Assembly: GCF_006175985.1 (NCBI RefSeq)
Contig: NZ_SRSH01000008.1
Location: 1-64,000 of the forward strand
Direction of reading: 5' to 3'
Source: Methylotetracoccus oryzae
GTDB lineage: Bacteria; Pseudomonadota; Gammaproteobacteria; Methylococcales; Methylococcaceae
Length of the DNA: 64,000 nucleotides
Under the pieces are notes generated by a model, which was not told the DNA's origin, searched no databases, and was given only the letters and a program-made list of their open reading frames with translations. Shown here in pieces: positions 18,288 through 27,062 of this stretch. Within the stretch, counting starts at the first letter, position 1. Each line of letters begins with the position of its first letter. The position numbers and the translations under genes were made by a program.

Positions 18288-19649
18288 TCAGTCGGTATCG
18301 CAGATCAGGTCGGCGGGGCAGTTACGGTTGATGGCGCCGCCCCTGGCGCGAATCAGATCCACGGTGTCGTAGAAGTCGTACGAATTGTTGGTGTCCTTCT
18401 TCTCGAAATACCACCAGTACAAGTGCGTAGCGGCGGCACCGGTCCGCGATATCGCAAAGTCGAATACATCGCCCAGGGTCAGCGCGCCCGTGCCGATCGG
18501 ATCTATCTTCCACGTCAGCCAGGTCGGTTGTACCGCCGTCAGCATGGGCATGCGACCCGCGTATTGCGACGTCAACACGGTAATCGTTTGCGTAAGCCGG
18601 GTCGGTGTGGTGTCTGGCCCCCCGATCCCGATCCCGTTATGGTAGAGGTGGTTTACCAGTTCCGTGGTGTAGGGCTCCGTCGTCCAGTTCACCCAGATTT
18701 CTGCCAGGGTATGCGGATAGGCCTCCGCCATGGCCGAGCCCAGGCGCTTCAACTGGTCGACATATTCCCGGTTGGTCAACCCATCCAGCACAGGCCCATT
18801 GATCGCAGCCGTTTCCTCGGTGGTCACTGCTTCGAAATACGGCTCGGTGTCGAAGCGTTCGCCCAGTGCCCGATGCAGCGCGATGAAGCGGTCCATCACC
18901 GACGGTATCCAGCGTTTTGCGATACACCCCGTGATTTCACCGGCTGAATCGTAGGTGAACATCTCGCCGCCCTGGTAAGTGGGGTCGGTCTGCATGTCGA
19001 TAGGTACGCAATCCGTCCGTCCCTTGAACTCCTTGTCGGTGACCATGATGGCCATCCGCTTGCCATTGGCTTTCAGAATGGCAAGCTCATTTTCGATCGC
19101 CGAAAAGTCATAAACGCCTTGAGATGGTTCCAAAGCGGACCAGTCGTATTGCAGCAGAGCGCCCTGCATTTCCGGTACCTGGATGATCGACTCGAGCCAT
19201 TGCGGGCTGCGGCCACCCGGGATCTGCATGTAATGACCCGGATGCCATTTCTTTGGGCCAAACCGTGCCGATGGTGCGATTACACCGCGACCGCTAAGCG
19301 TGCTGCGATAGGTTCCGAAGGTCGTCCACAGCGTGATCGTCGCGGAACGCTGACCCAAGTCCGAGGGGTTGAAAGATAGCTGCCAGTAACAACTCTTCAG
19401 TGGCTGAAGAAACTCAGGGCAGTTGCTGTAGACCCGCTTGAAATCGCCTTTGGAGATAGTGAAGCTCGAGACTTTCTCGCGCTTGGTTGCATTGGTATTG
19501 GTTAATGTAATCGTCTTTGGTGGGCTCGTCGCGAATACCGCGACGCTGCCAAAATCCAGCTGCGCTACCGAGATTTGAACGGCGCCCGCGACGGGCGAAA
19601 GGATGAAAAAAGAGAACAGCGATAAACGCAGTCGTCGAATTAGACTCAT
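18288..19649 (-). CDS. Secreted protein with Ig-like (ASH-type) domain and TIM-barrel glycosidase-like domain
   Basis: A 453-residue exported protein. Residues 1-23 are a signal peptide (hydrophobic LFSFFILSPVAGA). Residues 24-122 read like an ASH/choice-of-anchor Ig domain (LDFGSVAVFATSPPKTITLTN, then a cysteine pair CPEFLQPLKSC). From about residue 135 the pattern is that of a (beta/alpha)8 glycoside-hydrolase-like fold: YDWSALEPSQGVYDFSAIE, then KRMAIMV, then EAVTTEET near 273-280 as a candidate acid/base glutamate. The catalytic role is inferred from fold pattern only. The upstream GGGGGGG just before the ATG may act as ribosome site. It faces away from the VCBS-protein gene across a gene-free 1.2 kb. 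Confidence 0.72.
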   Translation of the reverse strand: MSLIRRLRLSLFSFFILSPVAGAVQISVAQLDFGSVAVFATSPPKTITLTNTNATKREKVSSFTISKGDFKRVYSNCPEFLQPLKSCYWQLSFNPSDLGQRSATITLWTTFGTYRSTLSGRGVIAPSARFGPKKWHPGHYMQIPGGRSPQWLESIIQVPEMQGALLQYDWSALEPSQGVYDFSAIENELAILKANGKRMAIMVTDKEFKGRTDCVPIDMQTDPTYQGGEMFTYDSAGEITGCIAKRWIPSVMDRFIALHRALGERFDTEPYFEAVTTEETAAINGPVLDGLTNREYVDQLKRLGSAMAEAYPHTLAEIWVNWTTEPYTTELVNHLYHNGIGIGGPDTTPTRLTQTITVLTSQYAGRMPMLTAVQPTWLTWKIDPIGTGALTLGDVFDFAISRTGAAATHLYWWYFEKKDTNNSYDFYDTVDLIRARGGAINRNCPADLICDTD

Positions 19650-20352
19650 GCTGTATAACCCCCCCAGGTTACATAGATCGTCGAAGATGGAAGTCGACCG
19701 ATGTGGCGTGGTCTTGGCAGTTCGGAATACTCTCCCTCCATGGCTTTGCTAAGTTCGCAGCGGGCTCATGCATCGGCTCAGCCGACTCTGTCGTGTGCCA
19801 GCGGACCGCGGCCTTTCGCGCTCGTTCTGCGATGGTCGAGGGCTGCCAGCGGCTCCAGGGCGCACTGAGCCCGCTCGATCTTGAGTCGGCTCCGGGGCGC
19901 ATTTTCGGTGCCCGGGATATGCCAAAAGAAGTAAGCAAAAAGCACACCTGTTCATGGCGTGGCGTTGATTTGCACAGGGTGCTGAGCGGATTTCGGATCA
20001 TTCCGCGATCGTCAAGATCCCAAAATGTCGTGGAAAGGCGACGCGCGCCTGCTCTGCTCGTGTCAGGGAGCGTCGGGAACATGCAGTTAGCCTGCCGTCT
20101 ATTGACTCACTCGCTTCGGATGTTTTGCATAGAACGTGGCAAACCGCCGCGTGTAGGCGAGCGTTGAGATAACCAATGGCCTCCGCGCGCAGCTGGGATT
20201 GCTGTCGGGGTTTGGCGACATGGGTATGCGAGGCGAGGCTTAAGTCTCTAGGTTGATGTCTGTCTTACCAAAGCGGTAAGCAGGCTGTTTCCTGATGAGT
20301 AATTGCTTCCGGTCTGTTGTCTCGGGTTATGATCCTGCGAAAGTAGTAGTCG

Positions 20353-20396
20353 CCGCCTACGGGCGGTTGGTGTTCGTCCGGGCATGCCGAGCCCGG
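20353..20396 (+). other. Tandem hairpins in the gene-free region
   Basis: CCGCC(TACG)GGCGG at 20353-20366 has a UACG-type stable tetraloop when transcribed on the plus strand, and CCGGGC(ATGCCGA)GCCCGG follows at 20378-20396. Two stable stems 12 bases apart outside any gene suggest a structured transcript. I could not match them to a known RNA class; the cyclic-di-GMP riboswitch core sequences were looked for and not found. Confidence 0.4.
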
Positions 20397-20815
20397 TGGT
20401 GCCGCGCCCATCGTGTTCGGATTGCGGAGACAGCGCCGAGTTTGCGCGCCCGCGATGCCGGTCTGTGAGGCAATGGTTCAGCGTTACGTCACGGCCGATT
20501 GCGCTGGATCCGCGAACGCCCGACAAAAGGTATCTGGGCGAATTGCCCGTGGCTTTGACATGGTGCGCGATCGAGGTAGGGGCGTGAGTGTCGCTAAACG
20601 GGGCCTCCGGCCAAACCTCACGCTCATTAGTCAAGAAGCCGATTCGCCGAGGCAGATCAGCAGATGATGGTCCACGCTGATCGTTGGAGCTGGCGCATTA
20701 ATTGCTTAAACGCCTTCTGGTTCGGAGCCAGGGTCATCACGGGAAGGGATGGGGGTGCTTGAAAGGTGCCTCAATCTCTTTGCTTGTCCGGAGGTGGTCC
20801 CCGCATCGAGTCGTA

Positions 20816-20846
20816 GGCCCGGCAACGTGTTTGGGTCCATTTTTTT
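20816..20846 (+). terminator. Terminator-like hairpin with T-run upstream of the VCBS gene
   Basis: GGCCC (20816-20820) can pair with GGGTC (20833-20837), including one G-T pair, and is followed by seven T at 20840-20846. It ends 26 bases before the VCBS-protein start. The five-pair stem is short with a 12-base loop, so it is a weak intrinsic terminator. It could end a transcript from the gene-free region or act as an attenuator. Confidence 0.35.
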
Positions 20847-20872
20847 ATCGAGAGATTGGGGGGCTGGTATAG

Positions 20873-22510
20873 ATGGAAGCAAAGCAAAGACGCGAACGAA
20901 TGGCCATTCTGGCTGGGTTGTGGACGGCAGGCATGCCGCTTTTGGCTGCCGGGGATGAGGGTTTGGTCGACATCGCCGCGGAGGTGGGTATTGCCGAGAA
21001 TACACCTGCGTATCACATGGCGGTCGCCGATTACAATGGTGATGGGTGGCCGGATATTCTGTTGAATCGGCGCTGGGCGGTGCCGTTCCGCCTCTACAAG
21101 AATGTCGGCGGAAGTTTCGTCGAGGACTTCAGTATCGATTTCGGTATCCGTGACCGGCTGGATTGCCAGTGGGGCGACCCGAACGTGGACGGTCGCCTGG
21201 ACCTCTACTGCGCGCGCGGCGCATCGCATGGTACGGCCATGAAGGCAAACCAGCTTTGGATACAGCAGCCCGATGGGTCATTTCAGGAGCAGGGGGCTGC
21301 CTGGGGTGCGATCGATCCCTATGGTCGCGGGCGCTCCGTCGGTTGGTTCAACTTCAATGGCGACGAGTTTCCCGATCTGTTCGTCGGTAATCACTTCCCG
21401 CGAGCCGACGGCATTCCCAGCGCGAACCGTCTCTATGTGAATCAGGCGGGGACCCATTTCGCCGAGTTGGAACTACCGGGCTTCACCGCCGAACTGGGTG
21501 GCTACTGCGTCTACCCCGTCGATATGGACAAGGACGGTTTCGATGACCTGCTGGTGTGCGGCGGGGGTCGACTTTACATGTTCCGCAACACGGCAGGTAC
21601 GGGTTTCGCGGAAATGGCGGCCGGCTTAGGGTTGGACAAATATACCCGCAGCGTGTTGGCGCCCGATGTGGACAAGGACGGTCAACCCGACCTCGTCGTC
21701 GTCACCCCGCAAGCGGTCAGCATTTTCCACGGCCGGGGTGGATGGAGCTTCAGCGAGCCCCAGGTCATCGGGGGTACGAACATGTACGACGCTGTTGCGG
21801 CCGATGTCGACGGTGACGCCGATCTGGACATTTACGTCTCGACCACGAATCCGATAGACAAGCCCAACCTGCCCGACATGCTGCTGCGGAACAACGGGAC
21901 GGGTGTCTTCGTGCACGAAGCCGTCGCTTCGTCGGCTGTGGGTGATAGCGGACGTGTTGCTGCCATCGACCACGATCTCGACGGTCGTTCGGGCTTCCTG
22001 GTGGTCAACAGTCGCGGTGTCGGTCCCGGCGGTCCAGTGCAGTTCTTCGAGGACCCGGCGCCGCCGATCGTCGTTCCGCCTTCGAACCTGGTAGTGAACG
22101 GTGATTTCGAGACGGGCACGCTGGCACCGTGGGACAGCTGGGCCAATTCCCTGGAACTGGTGCGCGACGAGTTGCGCGGCGGCAGCTGGGTCGGCCGGGT
22201 GATCGCGGTGCAAGGCGGCGGGCAGACGATTCCCGTGAAGCCGAATACGACATATACACTCCGGGCTGTCGGTCGGGTGGATGTGGCGCATTGGGCTGCT
22301 GCTGGAATCCGATACCGTGATGCGCAGTGGAATCAGATCCCCGGCGCGAGCAGGAATCTAGTGCCTTTCGGCACGAACTATGAGGAACGCAGCCTCACGT
22401 TCGTGACGCCGGCGAATGCCGCCACCATCCTGGTGCAGGTGTGGAACGGGCCCGGCGGAACGGTCTGGGTCGACGATTTCTCGCTGGTCGAGGTGACCGC
22501 GACTCCCTGA
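20873..22510 (+). CDS. Exported VCBS/FG-GAP repeat protein with C-terminal carbohydrate-binding-like module
   Basis: A 545-residue protein with an N-terminal hydrophobic export signal (AILAGLWTAGMPLLAAG). Seven calcium-loop repeats of the D-x-[DN]-x-D-G type are visible at about residues 53 (DYNGDG), 102 (DPNVDG), 160 (NFNGDE), 217 (DMDKDG), 265 (DVDKDG), 311 (DVDGDA) and 366 (DHDLDG), the spacing of an integrin-alpha-like beta-propeller. Residues 405-545 (NLVVNGDFETGTLAPW to the end) form a jelly-roll module like CBM4/9/22 domains. A role in binding polysaccharide outside the cell is likely but inferred. The start has GGGGGG about ten bases upstream; ATG at 20900 is an alternative. Confidence 0.78.
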   Translation: MEAKQRRERMAILAGLWTAGMPLLAAGDEGLVDIAAEVGIAENTPAYHMAVADYNGDGWPDILLNRRWAVPFRLYKNVGGSFVEDFSIDFGIRDRLDCQWGDPNVDGRLDLYCARGASHGTAMKANQLWIQQPDGSFQEQGAAWGAIDPYGRGRSVGWFNFNGDEFPDLFVGNHFPRADGIPSANRLYVNQAGTHFAELELPGFTAELGGYCVYPVDMDKDGFDDLLVCGGGRLYMFRNTAGTGFAEMAAGLGLDKYTRSVLAPDVDKDGQPDLVVVTPQAVSIFHGRGGWSFSEPQVIGGTNMYDAVAADVDGDADLDIYVSTTNPIDKPNLPDMLLRNNGTGVFVHEAVASSAVGDSGRVAAIDHDLDGRSGFLVVNSRGVGPGGPVQFFEDPAPPIVVPPSNLVVNGDFETGTLAPWDSWANSLELVRDELRGGSWVGRVIAVQGGGQTIPVKPNTTYTLRAVGRVDVAHWAAAGIRYRDAQWNQIPGASRNLVPFGTNYEERSLTFVTPANAATILVQVWNGPGGTVWVDDFSLVEVTATP

Positions 22511-22695
22511 TGTTCTTCGCACGGCGCGGCGCGGGCAACAAGGCCCCGCCGCGCACTCAGCGGCGCGAGCGGGTGCCGATCGCATCCGTTATCTCCTCGC
22601 CACTGGAGAGTTCCCGCCGGGCAACTGCTTGCGCCCGGGCTTTCGGCCACTTACGAATTGTGTTTCCACGAGATGGTCTTCTCGTGTGACGTTTA

Positions 22696-22729
22696 CCTGG
22701 ACCGCCGGGGCGGACCCCGGCGGTCCAGG
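22696..22729. terminator. Perfect 15-bp inverted repeat between convergent genes
   Basis: CCTGGACCGCCGGGG and CCCCGGCGGTCCAGG are exact inverted copies around a CGGA loop. It lies in the 304-base gap between the ends of the VCBS-protein gene and the potassium-channel gene, so it could serve as a bidirectional terminator, though no T-run flanks it. A second GC-rich inverted repeat (GCGCGGCG...CGCCGCGC) occurs near 22525-22555. No gene is supported in 22511-22814. Confidence 0.55.
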
Positions 22730-22814
22730 CCTGACTCCACGGCCTCTTTCCCCCGGTGCTGCTTGGCACTCTCTCCACCGCGGTTGCCTCTGCCCGCCCG
22801 GGTTTGCGCCGCGT

Positions 22815-24554
22815 TCAGGCGGACGCGCCCTTCCAGCCGTTCAGGGCTTTGCGCCAGACCCAACTGGTTGGTACGTACCGGCCGAAATACACATACTGCA
22901 GCACGTTGACGTTCAACACCGCGATGGCCTGACGGCGCTCACAGGTGGGTGTACCGGCGAACAGGATATGGTCGCCGATTTCCAGCGCGATGTCGGATGG
23001 CGGCATGATCAATTCGGTCCCGTCACGGCGGGTGATCATCAACGCGACGCTGGGTAGATGCGCCTCGCGGTTATCCGGATCGCGGATCAGGTGGTCCAGC
23101 CGCAGCACGACAGAGGGCAGGCGAAGGAGATCGACACAGGCCGGTGCAGCCGAATCAGTCAGTTCGACGGTCCAGATGGTAGGCACTTCCCGCGAGACGC
23201 ACGTGCGTAGTTTCAGCAAGGTCGCATCCGCCCACGCATCATTCTGCGTCGCGACATGGCTCAGGAAGCGGGGTAAAAGGGGCGTGTTGAGGCGTGCCAG
23301 GCATTCATGCACCACGACCGCGGACGAGGTCACCGTGATGTCCGACTGGAAGGCCTCGAACAGCGCTTGCGAGATTTCGCGGTTCTGGCGCACGACGAAG
23401 AACAGGTCAGGTTTCATTTGCCGCGCAGCGACGACGATCGACAGATTGCGGATGTCGTCATCGCTGCCGGCGACGAAGCCGAGGGCGCTGTCGATGTTCG
23501 CGGAAGCGATCAGATCGGACAGCGAGCGGGTGCTTGCGGCGGCGTCGGTCCACTCACGCGGGGGTTCTGCAACGCCGGCAGTGTGCGCGCTGCGTGAGGT
23601 CAGTCGGCTGACCACGGTCATTTCCAGACTTTGCAGGCGTTGCGTGACCGCATCCGCGAACAGACCCTCGCCATACACGATCCAGTGCCCGCGCGGCGGT
23701 TCCGTCTGACGGCCCAGGCTGGTGCCGGGCATCCCGGTCAGCCACTGCTGGAGCTGGTACGATCCCGGCGACTCGATGGCCATCGCCAGATAATCGCCGA
23801 ATTTCCGGTGAGGATCGATCAGGTGGTCGACCCGGAACAGCGCCATATCGGCAGCCGTAGCCGGCTTGTCGGCCCGACCGAGTACCGTGATGTCCGGATT
23901 CAGCAGTCGGGCGGCTGCGGCGATGGCCAGATTGACCCGGTCATCGTTCGTCAGTGCCAGCACGGCGTGGCAGCAGCGATGGCGGAGTCCGGCCGTCAGC
24001 AGTATCTCGGGGTTGCACGCATCGCCCGTCAGCGCGGGTGCGTCCATGCGGTATCCGGCAACGTCGACCTCTGCTACGCGGGCGGCTTCCAGGTCGATGA
24101 CGACAAAGCGGCGTCCCAGGTCGTCCAGCGCACGGCACAACAGGCTGCCCGTGTCGCCGTAGGCGCAGACGATGCAGAACGGTTCCGTCAGTCGCTGAAC
24201 CTGCAGCCTGAAATGCTGGGTCAGCAACGCCTGACGAAACCAGGGATCCTGTAGCAGCGCCAGCAGCTTCACGAAGGCGTAGCTCCAGCCAATCACGGTC
24301 AGGTAGATGCAGAACGTGACCCACAAGCGCTGCGCGTCCGTAAAGGCATGGGGTATCTCGCCAAAACCTATCGTCGTCGCGGTATAGCTGACGAAATAGA
24401 AGGCGTGCAGGAAATCCATGCGTACCGGGTGGCCCCGTTCGTCGGCCCCGGGAATGATCACCAGACCGACGATCGTCAACGCGTAGATCAGGATCAGCGC
24501 GATCAGCGGCGCGCGCAGGCGCCGAAGAACCAGGAACAGGGAAGAGGGCGGCAT
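22815..24554 (-). CDS. Potassium channel with two RCK/TrkA-N domains
   Basis: A 579-residue inner-membrane channel subunit. A first membrane segment (about 12-34) and a second (about 77-100) flank a pore helix with the selectivity filter TTIGFGE, the K+ signature TxGFG. Two cytoplasmic RCK domains follow: the first starts FCIVCAYGDTGSLLCRAL (about 125) and continues VVIDLE, the second starts HWIVYGEGLFADAV (about 288). A TrkA-C-like segment (MPPSDIALEIGDHILFAG) is near the C-terminus. Both nucleotide-binding glycine motifs are relaxed (GDTG, GEGLFA), so ligand may differ from NAD. It lies seven bases downstream of a small membrane-protein gene, so the two likely form one operon. Confidence 0.88.
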   Translation of the reverse strand: MPPSSLFLVLRRLRAPLIALILIYALTIVGLVIIPGADERGHPVRMDFLHAFYFVSYTATTIGFGEIPHAFTDAQRLWVTFCIYLTVIGWSYAFVKLLALLQDPWFRQALLTQHFRLQVQRLTEPFCIVCAYGDTGSLLCRALDDLGRRFVVIDLEAARVAEVDVAGYRMDAPALTGDACNPEILLTAGLRHRCCHAVLALTNDDRVNLAIAAAARLLNPDITVLGRADKPATAADMALFRVDHLIDPHRKFGDYLAMAIESPGSYQLQQWLTGMPGTSLGRQTEPPRGHWIVYGEGLFADAVTQRLQSLEMTVVSRLTSRSAHTAGVAEPPREWTDAAASTRSLSDLIASANIDSALGFVAGSDDDIRNLSIVVAARQMKPDLFFVVRQNREISQALFEAFQSDITVTSSAVVVHECLARLNTPLLPRFLSHVATQNDAWADATLLKLRTCVSREVPTIWTVELTDSAAPACVDLLRLPSVVLRLDHLIRDPDNREAHLPSVALMITRRDGTELIMPPSDIALEIGDHILFAGTPTCERRQAIAVLNVNVLQYVYFGRYVPTSWVWRKALNGWKGASA

Positions 24555-24561
24555 CGTGTGC

Positions 24562-24945
24562 CTAGCGTCGCAGCATGATGGTTTCCGAAATCAGCAGCAC
24601 GACCGAAATGATGTTGGCGAGCAAGGCGCCGCCCGACAACGACACGACCGATATGGCCGTTTGCGGCGTGAACCCGGTCTGATGCACGTGGACGGCAATA
24701 CCCCAGACCACTGCGGCTGCGATGAGCTGCAGATCGGCCACCAGGCTGGTGGACAAATGAATGGCGCCGATCTGCGTGCGATCGCCGAGCTTCAGCACCG
24801 TCGCGATCAGGTTCACGACGATCGTCGCGAACAGCATGTTCACTGCGTGATGCTCGGGGTGATCGATATCACCGATGAAAAAGCCGAAATTCAGCGTCGC
24901 CGCGAGCACGATGAAGAAACCGAATACGACCTTTTCCAGATTCAT
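24562..24945 (-). CDS. Small four-helix membrane protein next to the potassium channel (DUF6394-like)
   Basis: A 127-residue protein with four hydrophobic helices: VVFGFFIVLAATLNFGFFIGDI, AVNMLFATIVVNLIATVL, LVADLQLIAAAVVWGIAV and SLSGGALLANIISVVLLIS. The start at 24945 (MNLEKVV) has AAGGCAG upstream; the frame is open to 25002. A histidine/aspartate loop (GDIDHPEHH) lies between helices 1 and 2. Proteins of this kind are often beside two-RCK channels, and I associate them with DUF6394, from memory. A role as channel partner or assembly factor is inferred from the seven-base spacing. Confidence 0.7.
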   Translation of the reverse strand: MNLEKVVFGFFIVLAATLNFGFFIGDIDHPEHHAVNMLFATIVVNLIATVLKLGDRTQIGAIHLSTSLVADLQLIAAAVVWGIAVHVHQTGFTPQTAISVVSLSGGALLANIISVVLLISETIMLRR

Positions 24946-25011
24946 GGGGCTGCCTTGGCCGGAAGGGAATGGCGGCGATTGTAGCGGACATCGCGTCTGC
25001 ACTCGAACGAG

Positions 25012-25671
25012 ATGGCGCGGCGGCTGGACGGAAGCGCGGCGCCGTTTTGGTATACTCGCGCCCTTTCGCTGGACCTAGCCACCTTGCGTCATCGAAGTCT
25101 GCTGCTGAAGTTCGAACCGCGCTTCGGCGTGACCCTCTCCGGCCTGTCGGCCAGGGAGCATCCAAGTCTCAGGAACTGGCTGCAGGAACAAGGTTCGCTG
25201 ACCCGTCGTCTGCGCGCGCTGTGCGGCTCCTCGTTCCGGGTTGCCGTACTGGGCGAAGCATGGCGGCAACCGTTCCATGGCGAGGCCGCACGGCTCCGCA
25301 GTCATCCGCGAAGACGGGTTTGGACCCGCGAGGTCGCACTGCTCGCCGGGGACCGGCCGCTGATCGTCGCGCGCAGCCTGATGCCGCGTGGCATGTTGCG
25401 CGGCCGGCATGCAGCGCTGATCCGGCTCGGTCAGCGCCCGCTCGGTGACTGGCTGTTCACCAATCCCGATCTGACACGTCTCGCACTCGAATTCGCGCGG
25501 GTCCAGCCGGGGCAATGGCACGGCTTGCCGCCGTTGGCCGATGCCGGCGGGGCTACGGTGTGGGGGCGGCGTGCGCTGTATCGGATCGGCCGCCAGCGCT
25601 TGCTGGTGTGCGAGTTTTTTCTCCCCGCACTGTTTCGCCTGGAGGATGAGGCGCATGGTTACTCGGGCTGA
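25012..25671 (+). CDS. ubiC: Chorismate--pyruvate lyase
   Basis: UbiC family enzyme that cleaves chorismate to 4-hydroxybenzoate and pyruvate, the first committed step of ubiquinone synthesis. Matching segments: [83 protein letters not shown]. The frame opens at ATG 25012 (219 residues), longer than usual; TTG at 25084 (195 residues) or GTG at 25129 (180) would give typical lengths, and a TATACT -10-like element at 25051-25056 lies after the ATG. The start is therefore uncertain. It overlaps ubiA by 17 bases, the usual ubiC-ubiA arrangement. Confidence 0.9.
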   Translation: MARRLDGSAAPFWYTRALSLDLATLRHRSLLLKFEPRFGVTLSGLSAREHPSLRNWLQEQGSLTRRLRALCGSSFRVAVLGEAWRQPFHGEAARLRSHPRRRVWTREVALLAGDRPLIVARSLMPRGMLRGRHAALIRLGQRPLGDWLFTNPDLTRLALEFARVQPGQWHGLPPLADAGGATVWGRRALYRIGRQRLLVCEFFLPALFRLEDEAHGYSG

Positions 25672-26545
25672 AGCCAGCCGGCGCCCGTTCGAACGCATTC
25701 GGCTGTACTGGCGTCTGATGCGTTTCGATCGGCCGATCGGCATCTTCCTGCTGTTGTGGCCGGCCATGTGGGCCCTCTGGATCGCCGGCGAAGGCAGGCC
25801 CAAGCCATCGGTCGTCGCGGTGATCGTGGCCGGCGTCGTGCTCATGCGTGCGGCGGGTTGCGTCATCAACGATTACGCCGATCGTGAAATCGACCCCCAT
25901 GTCGAGCGTACCCAGGGGCGGCCCATCGCTGCCGGCCTGGTGTCGCCCCGCGAGGCCCTGTATCTGTTCGTTGCCCTGTGCCTGATCGCGTTCGCGCTGG
26001 TGCTGACGACGAATCCGTTGACGGTCGCCCTGTCGGTCCCCGGCGCGTTTCTGGCGGCCAGTTACCCGTTCATGAAACGCTACACCTACATCCCGCAGGC
26101 CTATCTCGGGCTCGCTTTCGGCTGGGCGGTGCCGATGAGCTTTGCGGCCGAGACCGGCACCGTGCCCGAAGTGGCGTGGAGTCTCTACGGCGCGACGATT
26201 CTGTGGGCGCTGATCTATGACACCATGTATGCCATGGTCGATCGCGAGGATGATCTGAAGATCGGCGTCAAGTCGACGGCGATTCTTTTCGGTGATCTGG
26301 ACCGGATCACGATCGCGATGTTGCAGGCCTTCATGCTACTGATGCTATACGCCGTCGGTCGGAAACAGGGCCTGCAGGTCTGCTATCTCGCCGGTCTCGG
26401 TGTTGCCGCGGCCCTCAGCGTCTATCAGCAGGTCTTGATCGCCAAACGAGAGCGGGCGGGCTGTTTCGCCGCCTTCCTGAACAACCACTGGCTGGGTGCG
26501 GCGGTATTCGCAAGTCTCGTTGCTGACTATCTGCTGCGGTCGTGA
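25655..26545 (+). CDS. ubiA: 4-hydroxybenzoate polyprenyltransferase
   Basis: Integral membrane prenyltransferase, 296 residues, that attaches the polyprenyl tail to 4-hydroxybenzoate. Both aspartate-rich motifs are seen: [15 protein letters not shown] (first, about 71-85) and [25 protein letters not shown] (second, about 188-212). About eight hydrophobic helices alternate with these loops. The start at 25655 is preceded by GGAGGATGAG; it overlaps the end of ubiC, consistent with coupling. The frame is open upstream, but only as a shadow of ubiC. Confidence 0.96.
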   Translation: MVTRAEASRRPFERIRLYWRLMRFDRPIGIFLLLWPAMWALWIAGEGRPKPSVVAVIVAGVVLMRAAGCVINDYADREIDPHVERTQGRPIAAGLVSPREALYLFVALCLIAFALVLTTNPLTVALSVPGAFLAASYPFMKRYTYIPQAYLGLAFGWAVPMSFAAETGTVPEVAWSLYGATILWALIYDTMYAMVDREDDLKIGVKSTAILFGDLDRITIAMLQAFMLLMLYAVGRKQGLQVCYLAGLGVAAALSVYQQVLIAKRERAGCFAAFLNNHWLGAAVFASLVADYLLRS

Positions 26546-26726
26546 CGGCGGCCCGTGTGCCCTAAGGCGTGGGGCGCGCGGATCGTGTCCCCGGCGCTTG
26601 GTGTTTTCCGGAGCCGGCGTCGTCTGGTAAATTGACCATGCCCCAGACGGGGAAATGAGACCGGCCGCCGAATCCTGGTGGCCACACCGACCATAACGAA
26701 AAGATCAAGGAGCGGGGGTTGCAGCG

Positions 26727-26936
26727 ATGTTCAAAATCAGGCTCGAAGGCTTCTTGGCACACCCGGTCCTGACGAGCCTGCTGGTGGCGGACGTCGGGAT
26801 CCTGATGTTCCTGCCGATCGTGCGCCCGCCCGTGCTGCTATCGATCGTGCTGATCGCGGGCCTGATCTATCTGTCCATGTTCTTCGGCGCGACCTTCGCG
26901 ACGCCGCGGCCCAATGATGCCGCCGGGTCGGCGTAA
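26727..26936 (+). CDS. Small two-helix membrane protein, unknown
   Basis: A 69-residue peptide with two predicted transmembrane helices (VLTSLLVADVGILMFLPIV and VLLSIVLIAGLIYLSMFF) and a short polar tail. AAGGAG occurs 14 bases before the ATG, rather far. The gene stands between ubiA and an RDD-family gene, with 181 bases before it in which I see no other gene. I do not recognise the family. Confidence 0.45.
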   Translation: MFKIRLEGFLAHPVLTSLLVADVGILMFLPIVRPPVLLSIVLIAGLIYLSMFFGATFATPRPNDAAGSA

Positions 26937-27062
26937 TCGGTCGACTGGCGGTGACCACACCGTTTCCGTTAGCGGGCGACGCGCCGGCCAGGCGGTGGTG
27001 CGCGTGGTCGCCATGCCGGTTCGGCGAGCCTGGGCAGGGGCGGCAAGCCAACTGACCCACCC

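Larger units (their letters stand above)
19650..20872. other. Gene-free 1.2-kb region between two divergent secreted-protein genes
   Basis: The longest stretch without a supportable gene. Open frames occur on both strands (for example 19703-20167 and 20248-20634) but have no ribosome sites, no recognisable domains and codon choice unlike the neighbours. Visible structures are hairpins at 20264-20280 (CTTACC/GGTAAG), 20353-20366 and 20378-20396, and a terminator-like hairpin with seven T at 20816-20846. The region is less GC-biased in look than flanking genes. It could hold a structured RNA, long leaders of the two genes, or a decayed insertion. Confidence 0.5.

Noticed and set aside
19703-20167. 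Plus-strand frame of 154 codons in the gene-free region
   Set aside because: No ribosome site, no domain, codon choice unlike neighbours, and an overlapping minus-strand frame of similar size.
20320-20400. Cyclic-di-GMP (GEMM) riboswitch before the VCBS gene
   Set aside because: Hairpins are present but the conserved GEMM core sequences are missing.
20248-20634. Minus-strand frame of 128 codons in the gene-free region
   Set aside because: Spans the two stable hairpins, no start signal, composition not protein-like.
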